Below are positions 50,414 to 59,346 of a stretch of DNA of 64,000 bases, in pieces. Position numbers and translations under genes: made by a program. Position 1 is the stretch's first letter. Each line of letters opens with the position of its first letter. The DNA comes from Stakelama saccharophila (GTDB lineage: Bacteria > Pseudomonadota > Alphaproteobacteria > Sphingomonadales > Sphingomonadaceae): positions 849,001-913,000 of the forward strand of contig NZ_CP135076.1 in NCBI RefSeq assembly GCF_032229225.1. The letters are read 5' to 3'. A model generated the notes under the pieces. That model ran no database searches. It saw nothing but the letters and a program-made list of their open reading frames with translations, and was not told the origin of the DNA.

Positions 50414-52632
50414 CCGACACCAACGCGCTCACAATGGATGCGCCGGTCGAGAACAGCGTGCTCGACCGCGGCGCGCAGGGCGTCATCGGCAAGGCGCTCG
50501 ACCGTGTCGACGGGCCGAAAAAGGTCGCCGGCAAGGCGACCTATGCCGCCGAATATGCGCTCGACAATCTCAGCTACGGCTATCTCGTCCGCGCGCCCTT
50601 CGCCTGCGGCCGGATCACCGATATCGATGCCGACGCCGCACGCCGCCTGCCCGGCGTGCTCGACGTCATCACCGATTATGCGTGTTTCATCCGCAATCCG
50701 GCGCAGGGCAACGACACCGAAGCGCCCGAACAGGGCGTGCGCGAGGTCGCCTATTTCGGCGAGCCGGTCGCGATCGTCGTCGCCGAAAGCTACGAGGCGG
50801 CGCGCGATGCGGGTGAGGCCGTGCGCGTGTCGTTCGAGCCGGGCGAGGGGCGGTTCGATTTCGACGGACGCCTGGACGAAGCGGAGCAGCCCGAGGACGG
50901 CGTCGCGCCCGCACATTTCGACCAGGGCGACCTGGACAAGGCGATGGCGGAGGCGCCGCACAGGGTCGATGCGGTATGGACCACACCCAGCCAGAACAGC
51001 GCGGCGATGGAGCCGCACGCCTCCACCGCCTGCTGGGACGAAGACGGGCTGACGCTCTACGGGGCGTATCAGATGCCGGCATCGGACCGGCAGCAGCTTG
51101 CCGATGCGCTCGACCTTCCCGTCGAGCAGGTGCGGATCATATCCGCCTATGTCGGCGGTGGCTTCGGGTCGAAGCTCGGCATCGCACCCGAATCGGTGGC
51201 GGCGGCGCTGGCGGCGAAGAAGCTCGGCCGGCCGGTCAAGGCGGTGATGACGCGCCAGCAGGTGTTCGACGCCACCGTGCGCCGCTCCAACACGCACCAG
51301 CGCATTCGCCTGGGCGCCGATGCCGAGGGGCGGCTGAACGCGATCGGGCACGAAACGATCTGCAGCAACCTGCCGCGCGAGGATTTCTTCGAGCCGGCTG
51401 GCATCGGCACGCATTTCCTTTATGGCGGCGCGAACCGGCGGATTACGCACGACATTGTCCGCATGAACCGGCTGCTGTCGGGATCGATGCGTGCGCCGGG
51501 CGAAGCGGCGGGGATGCTCGCCCTCGAATGCGCGATGGACGAGTTGGCGGAGGCGATCGGTCTCGATCCCGTAGAGTTGCGCAAACGCAATGATCCGCAG
51601 GCCGACCCGGAAAAGAATATCCCCTATTCGACGCGCAAGTTCACGCAGTGCCTGGACGAGGGCGCTGCGCGCTTCGGCTGGGCCGAGCGCAACCGGACGC
51701 CCGGCGACCGCCGCGATGGCGAGTGGTTGATCGGGCACGGCATGGCCGCGTGCTGCCGTTCCAACATGCTGATGCCGTCCGAGGCGCGCGTCGCGCTGAC
51801 GCCGCAGGGGGTCGCGGTGGTCGAAACCGACATGACCGATATCGGCACCGGCACCTATACCATCCTCACCCAAATCGCCGGCGAGATGCTGGGCCTGCCC
51901 GCCGACCGGGTCGACGTGCGGCTGGGCGACAACCGCTTTCCGCCCGGCGCGGGCTCGGGCGGGTCGTTCGGCGCCGGATCGAGCGGATCGTCGGTCTATC
52001 TCGCCTGTCAGGCATTGCGGCGAAATCTCGCCGAGGCGATGGACTGCGACGAAAAGGATTTGACGCTGAAGGACGGCGAGGCGGTGGCGCACAACCGCCG
52101 CGTGCCGATCGAGCAGCTCATCGGCCACGGCCTCGACGCGCACGGCAGGATCGAGCCCGGCGAGATGGAAAAGAAGGCGACGCAGGCCTCCTACGGCGCG
52201 CATTTCTGCGAAGTCGCGGTAAATGCGGTGACCGGCGAGGTGCGCGTGCGCCGCTGGCTGTCGACCTTCGCGGCGGGGCGCATCCTCAACGAGAAAACGG
52301 CGCGTTCGCAATGCCTCGGCGGCATCGTCTTCGGGATCGGCGCGGCGCTGACCGAGGAACTGGTCCATGACGCGCGCAACGGCAAAGTGGTGAACCGCGA
52401 CCTGGCCGAATATCATGTCGCGACCAATGCCGACGTGCCGCAGATCGAGGTGGCGTTCCTGCCCGAGCGCGATCCCGACGCCAATCCGCTGGGGTCGAAG
52501 GGGATTGGCGAACTCGGCATCTCCGGCGCGGGCGCGGCGGTGGTCAACGCGATCTACAATGCGACCGGCAAGCGGGTGCGCGATTATCCGGTAACGCCGG
52601 ACAAGCTGCTCGATGCGCTGCCGCCGGTTTGA
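50410..52632 (+). CDS. Molybdenum hydroxylase, catalytic subunit 1 (PaoC-like)
   Basis: 740 residues from ATG 50410. Molybdopterin-cytosine-dinucleotide subunit: [20 protein letters not shown] at the start, [29 protein letters not shown] (active-site Arg region), [28 protein letters not shown], and the catalytic Glu701 in [12 protein letters not shown]. PaoABC of E. coli oxidises aromatic aldehydes; the close architecture suggests aldehydes here, but substrate is not proven. It directly follows the FAD subunit by ATGA. Confidence 0.92.
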   Translation: MTDTNALTMDAPVENSVLDRGAQGVIGKALDRVDGPKKVAGKATYAAEYALDNLSYGYLVRAPFACGRITDIDADAARRLPGVLDVITDYACFIRNPAQGNDTEAPEQGVREVAYFGEPVAIVVAESYEAARDAGEAVRVSFEPGEGRFDFDGRLDEAEQPEDGVAPAHFDQGDLDKAMAEAPHRVDAVWTTPSQNSAAMEPHASTACWDEDGLTLYGAYQMPASDRQQLADALDLPVEQVRIISAYVGGGFGSKLGIAPESVAAALAAKKLGRPVKAVMTRQQVFDATVRRSNTHQRIRLGADAEGRLNAIGHETICSNLPREDFFEPAGIGTHFLYGGANRRITHDIVRMNRLLSGSMRAPGEAAGMLALECAMDELAEAIGLDPVELRKRNDPQADPEKNIPYSTRKFTQCLDEGAARFGWAERNRTPGDRRDGEWLIGHGMAACCRSNMLMPSEARVALTPQGVAVVETDMTDIGTGTYTILTQIAGEMLGLPADRVDVRLGDNRFPPGAGSGGSFGAGSSGSSVYLACQALRRNLAEAMDCDEKDLTLKDGEAVAHNRRVPIEQLIGHGLDAHGRIEPGEMEKKATQASYGAHFCEVAVNAVTGEVRVRRWLSTFAAGRILNEKTARSQCLGGIVFGIGAALTEELVHDARNGKVVNRDLAEYHVATNADVPQIEVAFLPERDPDANPLGSKGIGELGISGAGAAVVNAIYNATGKRVRDYPVTPDKLLDALPPV

Positions 52633-52690
52633 ACCGCGGGGGCGGCGTTCCTAGATGAACGCCGGGCTTTGGCGGCGGAAGGCAGGCGTG

Positions 52691-54907
52691 ATGGCGGATC
52701 AGGAGGCGCGGCCGACGCGCGAGCGGCTGACGGTGCTCGACCGCGCGGTGCAGAACGTGCTCGGCAAGGGTATCGACCGCACCGACGGCCCGGCCAAGGT
52801 GACCGGCGAAGCGCGCTACGCCTTCGAGGCGCCGGCGGACGACCCCCTTTATGGCTGTATCGTCACCGCGACGGTCGGCACGGGCACGGTCGAGCAGATC
52901 GACACGGGCGCCGCCGAAGCCGTGCCCGGCGTGGTGCGGGTGATCACCGATGATCCGCGCTTTCCCGCCGACATGGTCACGTCGATGCAGGCGCCGGACG
53001 CATGGCGGCTCGGTCGGGACATCCGCTTCTTCGGCCAGGCGATCGGCGTGGTCGTCGCCGAAAGCTGGGAGGCGGCGTGCGAGGGGGCTGCGAAAGTGGC
53101 GGTCCGTTATGCACCAGGCGAAGGTCGTTTCGATCCCGATCTTGCGGCCCCGGACGAGGAAACCCCCGCTACCGCCTTCGTCCCCCCGATCGCCAAGGGC
53201 GACTTCGATGCGGCCTGGGACGCGGCCGCCTTCCGCTATGACGAGACCTTCACCACGCCGATCCATTTCCCCGCCGCGATGGAGCCGCATGCGACGCTCG
53301 CCCTCTGGCGCGGCGACGATCTGGTGATCCATTCGAGCCTGCAGTCGATGGCGGGTTCGGCGAGGGCGATCGCGTCGGCGCTCGGGATAGACGCGGATCG
53401 GGTGCGTACCTTCGCGCCCTTTGTCGGCGGCGGGTTCGGCGGCAAGACCTCGGTCGGCGGCGACGCCGTCTATGCCGCGATCGCCGCGTGCGAAACCGGG
53501 CGTCCGGTCAAGGTCGTCCAGTCGCGCCGCCAGATCGCGTACGGCGTCCACCACCGCCCCGCGACGCGCCAGCGCGTCCGCATCGCCACCGACAAGGACG
53601 GGCATATCCTCGCGCTCGGGCACAACAGCGCCACCGTGCAGCGCGACGGGCGCAACTTCGTCGAGCCGGTGCATTTCGGCACCATCCACCTCTATGCCGG
53701 CGATGCGCGGTCGCTGACGACCAGCCTGTCGCGCGCCAGTCATCCGACGTCGGGCGCGGTGCGTTCGCCGGGCGAGGCATCGGGGACGATGGCGATCGAA
53801 GTGGCGATGGACGAGGCGGCCGAGCGGCTCGGCCTCGATCCCATCGAATTCCGCCGGCGGAACGAGCCGCGGGTCAGCCCTTCCAACGGCAAGCCGTTCG
53901 GCACGCGCAAGCTGCTGCAATGCTATGACGAGGGCGCCAGAATGTTCGGCTGGGACCAGCGCAACCCGAAGCCGGCGCAGATGCGCGAGGGCGACTGGCT
54001 GATCGGTATGGGCATGGCGGCGGCCGTGCGCGGCAATTTCACGGTCGAGGCGCGCGCGACCGTACGGCTGGAGCCCGATGGCAACGCCACCATCGCAACC
54101 GACATGACCGATATCGGCACCGGCACCTATACGATCCTGATGCAGATCGTCGCCGAGGCGCTGGGCTTGCCGCAGGAGCGGGTCACGGTCGAGATCGGCG
54201 ACAGCGACCTGCCGGCAAGCGCGGGCTCGGGCGGCTCGTTCGGCGCCGGCAGCTCGACCTCTGCCGCCGCGCTCGCCTGCGAACGCATCGCGCAGGCCAT
54301 CGCCGCGAAGATGGGCGCGGGGCGCGAGAACCTGACGCTGCAGGACGGCCACGCCATCGCCGAGAACCGCCGCGTGCCGCTGAGCGAAATCCTCGGCGGC
54401 GAACCGATCGAGGCCGAGGGACATGCCAAAGCGGGCGAGCACAGCCAGGCGCACGTCTCCTCCTCCTACGGCGCGCACTTCGCCGAGGTTGCGGTGAATG
54501 CCGTGACCGGCGAGGTGCGCGCGCGCCGGATGCTCGGCGTGTTCGACGTCGGCCGGGTGCTGAACCGCAAGACGGCGCGCAGTCAGCTTCTGGGCGGAAT
54601 GATCTGGGGGCTCGGCTCGATGCTCCACGAGGACGGCGTCATCGATCACCGCACGGGCCAGTTCGTCAATCCCGATTTCGCCGAATATCACGTCGCCGCG
54701 CACGCCGACGCGCCGCCGATCGAGGTGCGCTTCATCGAGGAAATCGACGATCTCGCCAATGAGGCGGGGGCGAAGGGGGTGGGCGAACTCGGCAATTCGG
54801 GTTCGGGCGCGGCTGTGGCGAACGCGATCTACAATGCGACCGGCGTGCGGGTGCGCGACTTTCCCGTGACGCTCGACAAGCTGCTGGAAGGATTGCCGGC
54901 GCTATGA
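52691..54907 (+). CDS. Molybdenum hydroxylase, catalytic subunit 2 (paralogue)
   Basis: 738 residues from ATG 52691, which has GGAAGG upstream; an ATG 12 codons earlier lacks a site. Complete molybdopterin subunit with the same motifs as the preceding gene ([42 protein letters not shown], catalytic Glu699 in GAKGVGELGNSG). It differs enough in the N-terminal half that a distinct substrate is likely. It has no [2Fe-2S] or FAD subunit of its own, so it would share those made by the two upstream genes. About 58 bp separate it from the first large subunit. Confidence 0.9.
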   Translation: MADQEARPTRERLTVLDRAVQNVLGKGIDRTDGPAKVTGEARYAFEAPADDPLYGCIVTATVGTGTVEQIDTGAAEAVPGVVRVITDDPRFPADMVTSMQAPDAWRLGRDIRFFGQAIGVVVAESWEAACEGAAKVAVRYAPGEGRFDPDLAAPDEETPATAFVPPIAKGDFDAAWDAAAFRYDETFTTPIHFPAAMEPHATLALWRGDDLVIHSSLQSMAGSARAIASALGIDADRVRTFAPFVGGGFGGKTSVGGDAVYAAIAACETGRPVKVVQSRRQIAYGVHHRPATRQRVRIATDKDGHILALGHNSATVQRDGRNFVEPVHFGTIHLYAGDARSLTTSLSRASHPTSGAVRSPGEASGTMAIEVAMDEAAERLGLDPIEFRRRNEPRVSPSNGKPFGTRKLLQCYDEGARMFGWDQRNPKPAQMREGDWLIGMGMAAAVRGNFTVEARATVRLEPDGNATIATDMTDIGTGTYTILMQIVAEALGLPQERVTVEIGDSDLPASAGSGGSFGAGSSTSAAALACERIAQAIAAKMGAGRENLTLQDGHAIAENRRVPLSEILGGEPIEAEGHAKAGEHSQAHVSSSYGAHFAEVAVNAVTGEVRARRMLGVFDVGRVLNRKTARSQLLGGMIWGLGSMLHEDGVIDHRTGQFVNPDFAEYHVAAHADAPPIEVRFIEEIDDLANEAGAKGVGELGNSGSGAAVANAIYNATGVRVRDFPVTLDKLLEGLPAL

Positions 54908-54920
54908 GCGAGACTGCAGC

Positions 54921-54940
54921 CGTGCTCCTGCGCAGGAGCA
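54921..54940. repeat. Perfect 20-bp palindrome before the xdhC-like gene
   Basis: GTGCTCCTGC followed by its exact reverse complement. It lies in the ~50-bp gap between the second molybdenum subunit and the XdhC gene, and would fold in the operon mRNA just before the ribosome site (GGGAGAGAGG at 54942-54951). Confidence 0.7.
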
Positions 54941-54958
54941 CGGGAGAGAGGTGCGCAA

Positions 54959-55879
54959 ATGGCCGATAACGATTCCGTCCTCGCTGCCGCAAGGGCGTGG
55001 CAAGGCGCGCCGATGGCGCTGGCCACCGTCGTGTCCACTTGGGGGTCGGCGCCGCGGCCGCGCGGCAGCCACATGCTCGTCCATCAGGATGGACGGTTCG
55101 AGGGGTCGGTGTCGGGCGGGTGCGTGGAGACCGACATCCTCGCAACCGCGGCCGAGGTGACCGCCGGCGCACCGTTCCAGCTCAAGGAATATGGCGTCGC
55201 CGACGCCGCCGCCTGGGAGGTGGGATTGCCGTGCGGCGGACAGATCTCGGTGATGATCCAGCCAGTCTCGGCGGAAGGGTTCGACCCCGAGTTGTTCGAC
55301 CGCATCCGCGAGGCGCGCGAGGCGGGCCGGTCGCTCGACGTCGTCACCGATCTCGACAGCGGGCAGTCGAGCCTGCGCCCGATCGAGGGCGCCGCCTTCG
55401 TCAACCGCTACGATCCGCCGCGCCGGCTGCTCATCATCGGTGCGGTGCAGATCGCGCAGGCGCTTGCCGGGCTGGCGCGCGAACTCGGCATCGCCACCAC
55501 CGTCATCGACCCGCGCGGGCGTTTCCTCACCGAGGAGCGCTTTCCCGGCGTCACGCTGGACGATCGCTGGCCCGATGAGGCGGTGGCGGCCTATGATCCC
55601 GGCCCGGCAGCGGCGGTCGTGACGCTCAGCCACGATACCAAGATCGACGATCCCGCGCTGATCGAGGCGCTGAAGCGGCCGACGGGCTATGTCGCCGCGC
55701 TCGGGTCGCGCAAGAGCCACGCCGCGCGACGCGAGCGGCTGGCCGAAGCGGGCTTCGCCGAAGCCGATCTCGACCGCATCGACGGCCCCGCCGGCATCGC
55801 CATCGGCGCGATCGGCCCGGCCGAAATTGCGCTGTCGATCGCCGCCGGCATGGTCAAGGCCTTCCATGATCGCGGCTGA
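54959..55879 (+). CDS. XdhC-family molybdenum cofactor maturation protein
   Basis: 306 residues from ATG 54959, with GGGAGAGAGG upstream. XdhC fold: VSTWGSAPRPRGSHMLV near the start, SGGCVETDIL, VGLPCGGQISVMI, Rossmann-like RLLIIGAVQIAQALAGLARE, VIDPRGRFLTEERFP, and GSRKSHAARRERLAEAGFAE. Such proteins bind the cofactor, promote its sulfuration and insert it in the partner hydroxylase; E. coli PaoD does this for PaoABC. Its position fits that role. It overlaps the next gene by 14 bp. Confidence 0.92.
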   Translation: MADNDSVLAAARAWQGAPMALATVVSTWGSAPRPRGSHMLVHQDGRFEGSVSGGCVETDILATAAEVTAGAPFQLKEYGVADAAAWEVGLPCGGQISVMIQPVSAEGFDPELFDRIREAREAGRSLDVVTDLDSGQSSLRPIEGAAFVNRYDPPRRLLIIGAVQIAQALAGLARELGIATTVIDPRGRFLTEERFPGVTLDDRWPDEAVAAYDPGPAAAVVTLSHDTKIDDPALIEALKRPTGYVAALGSRKSHAARRERLAEAGFAEADLDRIDGPAGIAIGAIGPAEIALSIAAGMVKAFHDRG

Positions 55880-56438
55880 GGATACCGCGCTCGTCCTGCT
55901 CGCGGCCGGGCGGTCGGAGCGGTTCGGCGATACCGACAAGCTGACCATCGACTATCTCGGTCGTCCGCTCGGCCTGCATGTCGTCACCGCGTTGGAAGCG
56001 ATTCCGTTCGCGGCGCGGATCGGCGTGGTGTCGGACACGGCGCTCGACCTTGCCACCTGCGGCTATCAGGTCGTCCTGAACGAGCGGCCGGAGACCGGCA
56101 TGGCGCGTTCGCTGCGCCTCGGGGTCGAGCGGGCGATGGAGACCGACGCGACAGCGGTGCTGATCGCGCTCGCCGACATGCCGCGGGTCACGGCGACGCA
56201 TGTCTGGCGGCTGCTCGATTATGCCAGGGGACCCGACACCGTGATCGCATCGAGTGACGGCACCATCCCCCGCCCGCCCGCGCTGTTCGGCCGCGACCAT
56301 TTCGGCGCGCTGCTGTCGCAGACGGGCGACCAGGGCGCGCGCGATCTGATCCGCGCGGGCCATCATGTCGTGACCTCCCCGCGCGAACTGATCGACATCG
56401 ACACGCCGGAGGATTTCGCGCGGCTGAAGGATGCATAG
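55866..56438 (+). CDS. MocA-like nucleotidyltransferase
   Basis: 190 residues from ATG 55866. NTP-transferase fold: LVLLAAGRSERFGDTDKL, the pterin-side segment NERPETGMARSLRLGVERA and LIALADMPRVTATHVW. This group includes MocA (CTP to molybdopterin) and MobA (GTP). A molybdenum hydroxylase operon argues for MocA activity, giving the cytosine dinucleotide form that PaoC-like subunits need. That is inferred from context; the sequence alone does not settle CTP versus GTP. Overlaps XdhC upstream and the EamA gene downstream by 8 bp. Confidence 0.86.
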   Translation: MIAAEDTALVLLAAGRSERFGDTDKLTIDYLGRPLGLHVVTALEAIPFAARIGVVSDTALDLATCGYQVVLNERPETGMARSLRLGVERAMETDATAVLIALADMPRVTATHVWRLLDYARGPDTVIASSDGTIPRPPALFGRDHFGALLSQTGDQGARDLIRAGHHVVTSPRELIDIDTPEDFARLKDA

Positions 56439-57291
56439 CGCGCTTGCGGGCGTCCTGCTCGGCCTTGCCTCGGCGGTAACGCTCGCCTTCGCCAATCTGG
56501 CGGTGAAGATGGGGAGCGACATCCTCGTCAGCCGGTCGATCCTGTCGATGAGCGCGGCGGCGCTGCTGCTGCCCTTCGCCTTTGTCGTGCCCGCGCCCGA
56601 CGCGGCGACCTTCCATGTCCTGGCCTTCGCGATCCCGGCGCATTTCCTCTATCAATGCTGTCTGATCCAGGCGCTCGGCCGCGGCGAGTTGTCGCTCGTC
56701 TTTCCGGTCATGCGCGGCGGTTCGCCGCTCGTCACCGCCATCGTCGCGGGACTGGTGCTGGGCGAGGCGCTCAGCACGCTCGAATGGGTCGGGCTCGGCA
56801 TCGCGGCCATCGCGGTGGTGATCTTCGCCCTGCCGCCCGGTGGGGCCGGCCTGCGCGCCCATCCGGACAGGGCGGCGCTCGGCTGGGCGCTGGCGACGGC
56901 GGGCGGGATCGCGCTCTACAACACGACCGATGCCTGGGGCGTGCGCACTGCGCCGGCGCCCGTAACCTATATCGTCTGGCTGTTCCTGTTCGACTGGATC
57001 TGCGTGACGATCGCCGCCGTCACGCTGCGCCGCCGCGCGCTCGCCGCGACGATCGCCGCGAAATGGCGCTACGGCGCGGCGGCGGGGGCGCTGTCGATCC
57101 TGTCCTTCGGCGCGGCGCTCTTCGCCTTTTCTTTCGTCGAGACGGCGAAGGTTTCGGCGCTGCGTGAGACATCGGTGGTGTGGGCGGCGGTGATGGGCGC
57201 GCTATGGCTGCGCGAAGGCTTCGGCGCGCGCCGAATGGTCGCTGCGCTCGCGCTGGCGGCGGGGCTGGTGCTGCTGCAGTTCGGCGGGTGA
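56431..57291 (+). CDS. EamA/DMT family transporter
   Basis: 286 residues, ten membrane helices in two EamA repeats: LLGLASAVTLAFANLAVKMG at the start and GWALATAGGIALYNTTDAWG beginning the second half, with PVMRGGSPLVTAIVAGLVLGE and RETSVVWAAVMGALWLREGF in matching positions. DMT carriers export or import small metabolites; the substrate is unknown. The 8-bp overlap with mocA and the operon context suggest it moves a substrate or product of the molybdenum enzyme. Confidence 0.86.
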   Translation: MHSALAGVLLGLASAVTLAFANLAVKMGSDILVSRSILSMSAAALLLPFAFVVPAPDAATFHVLAFAIPAHFLYQCCLIQALGRGELSLVFPVMRGGSPLVTAIVAGLVLGEALSTLEWVGLGIAAIAVVIFALPPGGAGLRAHPDRAALGWALATAGGIALYNTTDAWGVRTAPAPVTYIVWLFLFDWICVTIAAVTLRRRALAATIAAKWRYGAAAGALSILSFGAALFAFSFVETAKVSALRETSVVWAAVMGALWLREGFGARRMVAALALAAGLVLLQFGG

Positions 57292-57356
57292 GGGGGAACG
57301 CCGGACGAACAACCGGGCGACCGGCGATACCCGTCCATCATGCTGCGCATGGTCTC

Positions 57357-57375
57357 CCTCCCCCTGTGGGGGAGG
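57357..57375. terminator. Hairpin between convergent EamA and MacB-type permease genes
   Basis: CCTCCCCC-TGT-GGGGGAGG, a perfect eight-pair stem with a three-base loop, in the 100-bp space between two facing stop codons. No T run. Same class as the other G/C-tract repeats. Confidence 0.5.
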
Positions 57376-57391
57376 AATGGAATCGCCGTGC

Positions 57392-58591
57392 CTATTCGTG
57401 CCGCAGCGCCTCGATCGGGTCGAGCGCGGCCGCGCGCTGGGCGGGGAAATAGCCGAAGATCACGCCGATCAGGGCCGATACGCCGAACGCGATGATGTTG
57501 ATAACGGGATCGAAGGTGAACGGCACGCCCATCGCCCCGGTGATGATGATGGAAAGCCCCAGGGCCAGCAGGACGCCGACAACGCCGCCCAGACAGCACA
57601 GCACCACCGCTTCGGTCAGGAACTGCATCCGCACCTCGCGCGCCAATGCGCCGATGGCGAGGCGGATGCCGATCTCGCGCGTGCGTTCGGTCACCGACAC
57701 CAGCATGATGTTCATAATGCCGACGCCGCCGACGATCAGCGAGATGGCGCCGACGGCGGCCAGGAACGCGGTGATGAACGCCGTCGACTGCGCCGCCGTC
57801 GCCGCGATCTCGGCGGTGTCGATGATGTTGAAGTCGTTTTCCGCCGACCCCTGCAGCCGGCGCCGCTCGCGCAGCAGGTCGATCAGCGAGCTTTGGATCA
57901 CCTTGCTGTCATAGCGGTCGTCATAGGAAATCACCATGAACTGGATGTCGCGCGACCCGGTGAAGCGGCGCTGCACCGTCTTCAGCGGCATGATGACGAC
58001 GTTATCCTCGTCGCGGCCGCCGCCACCGCCCAGCCCGCGCGACTTCAGGGTGCCGACCACGGTGCAGGAAACGTCGTTCAGACGCAGCCGCTCGCCCAGC
58101 GGATCGGCCTCGGCGGGAAAGATGTTGTCGAGGACCTTGGGGCCGATGATGCAGACGCTTTCGCCCGCCGCCTGCTCGCGTTCGGTGAAGCGCCGGCCGG
58201 TGTCGACCTCCATGTTGCGCGCCTGCATGAAATCGTTGTTGGCGCCGTTGACGGTGGTCGACCAGTTCTGCCCGTTGTGGATCGCCGTGGCGCTCGTTTC
58301 CACCTCGCCGGCTGCTTGTTCGACGCCGGCGATCTGTTGCCCGATCGCGCGCACGTCGTCTTCGTGAAAGGGCCGGCTGTAGGCGCGGTCGCCGCGCACG
58401 GGAAACACCATCAGGACATTGCTTCCCAGCGAGGAGATCTGCTGTTTGACCTGGGCCGACACGCCGTTGCCGAGCGTCACCATGGTGATGACGGCGGCGA
58501 CGCCGATGATGATGCCCAGCGTCGTCAGGAACGAGCGCATCAGGTGCCGCCGAATCTCTCGAAAGGCGAGGACGAGCGTGGTTCCGAACAT
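57392..58591 (-). CDS. ABC transporter permease, MacB type
   Basis: 399 residues. Starts with an N-terminal membrane helix (about 20-42) after MFGTTLVLAFREIRRHLMRSF, a large periplasmic MacB domain (~45-265), then three C-terminal helices of the FtsX type (SLIVGGVGIMNIMLVSVTERTREIGIRLAIGA). In E. coli MacB the ATPase is fused to this module; here it is a separate gene. Start shares one base with the ATPase stop (TGATG). With the adaptor and outer-membrane proteins it would export a substrate such as a macrolide, peptide or lipid; which one is not readable. Confidence 0.9.
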   Translation of the reverse strand: MFGTTLVLAFREIRRHLMRSFLTTLGIIIGVAAVITMVTLGNGVSAQVKQQISSLGSNVLMVFPVRGDRAYSRPFHEDDVRAIGQQIAGVEQAAGEVETSATAIHNGQNWSTTVNGANNDFMQARNMEVDTGRRFTEREQAAGESVCIIGPKVLDNIFPAEADPLGERLRLNDVSCTVVGTLKSRGLGGGGGRDEDNVVIMPLKTVQRRFTGSRDIQFMVISYDDRYDSKVIQSSLIDLLRERRRLQGSAENDFNIIDTAEIAATAAQSTAFITAFLAAVGAISLIVGGVGIMNIMLVSVTERTREIGIRLAIGALAREVRMQFLTEAVVLCCLGGVVGVLLALGLSIIITGAMGVPFTFDPVINIIAFGVSALIGVIFGYFPAQRAAALDPIEALRHE

Positions 58592-59346
58592 CAGTTCGCC
58601 CTTTCGTCCGGGACGATCGGCGGCGCCACGCCGTCGACCGGCTCACCCGACCGGTGGCCGCGCTCGACGCGCTCCACCAGCCCGTCGCGGAAATGAACGA
58701 TGGTCCGCGCAAAGGCGGCCATTTCCAATTCGTGCGTCACCATCAGGACGGTGATGCCGCTTTCGCGGTTGAGCTGCGTCAGCAACTGCATGATCTCGAC
58801 CGAGCGTTCCGTGTCGAGATTGCCGGTCGGTTCGTCGGCGAGCAGCACGTCGGGATTGGTGACGATGGCGCGCGCGATCGCCACGCGCTGTTGCTGACCG
58901 CCCGAAAGCTCGGCCGGCGTGTGATCGGCCCAGGGCTTCAGGCCGACCTTGTCGAGCGCATCGAGCGCGGCTTCGCGCCGGTCCGCCTTCTTCTCGCCGC
59001 GATAGAGCAGCGGCAATTCGACATTCTCCAGCGCGCTGGTCCGCGCCAGCAGGTTGAAGCCCTGGAAGACGAAGCCGAGATATCTGCGCCGCAGCAGCGA
59101 TCGCTCGTCGCGGTTCAGCGCCTGCACCTCGACGCCGCGGAACAGGAATTTGCCGCTCGTCGGCACGTCGAGGCAGCCGAGCATGTTCATCGTCGTCGAT
59201 TTTCCCGAACCCGAAGGCCCCATCACCGCCATGAAATCACCGCGCGCGATGTCGAGATCGACGCCCTTCAACGCGCGGAAGGCGGCGCTGCCGGTTCCGA
59301 ACGTCTTGGTGATGCCCCGGAGGCGGATGAGCGGGGCGTCGGTCAA
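58591..59346 (-). CDS. ABC transporter ATP-binding protein, MacB/LolD type
   Basis: 251 residues from TTG 59346. Its first bases overlap the adaptor's TGA (TTGA), and no ATG occurs before the Walker A region, so TTG is the likely start. Walker A GPSGSGKST (43-51), Q-loop FVFQGFNLLARTS, signature ELSGGQQQRVAIARA, Walker B PDVLLADEPTGNLDT, and H-loop VTHE. It powers the permease downstream. Tight coupling with the genes on both sides shows a single unit. Confidence 0.93.
   Translation of the reverse strand: MTDAPLIRLRGITKTFGTGSAAFRALKGVDLDIARGDFMAVMGPSGSGKSTTMNMLGCLDVPTSGKFLFRGVEVQALNRDERSLLRRRYLGFVFQGFNLLARTSALENVELPLLYRGEKKADRREAALDALDKVGLKPWADHTPAELSGGQQQRVAIARAIVTNPDVLLADEPTGNLDTERSVEIMQLLTQLNRESGITVLMVTHELEMAAFARTIVHFRDGLVERVERGHRSGEPVDGVAPPIVPDERAN

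Noticed and set aside
50131..54703. Two very long minus-strand frames opposite the molybdenum subunits
   Set aside because: Same reason: the plus strand carries complete family motifs and ATGA couplings; the opposite frames have none.
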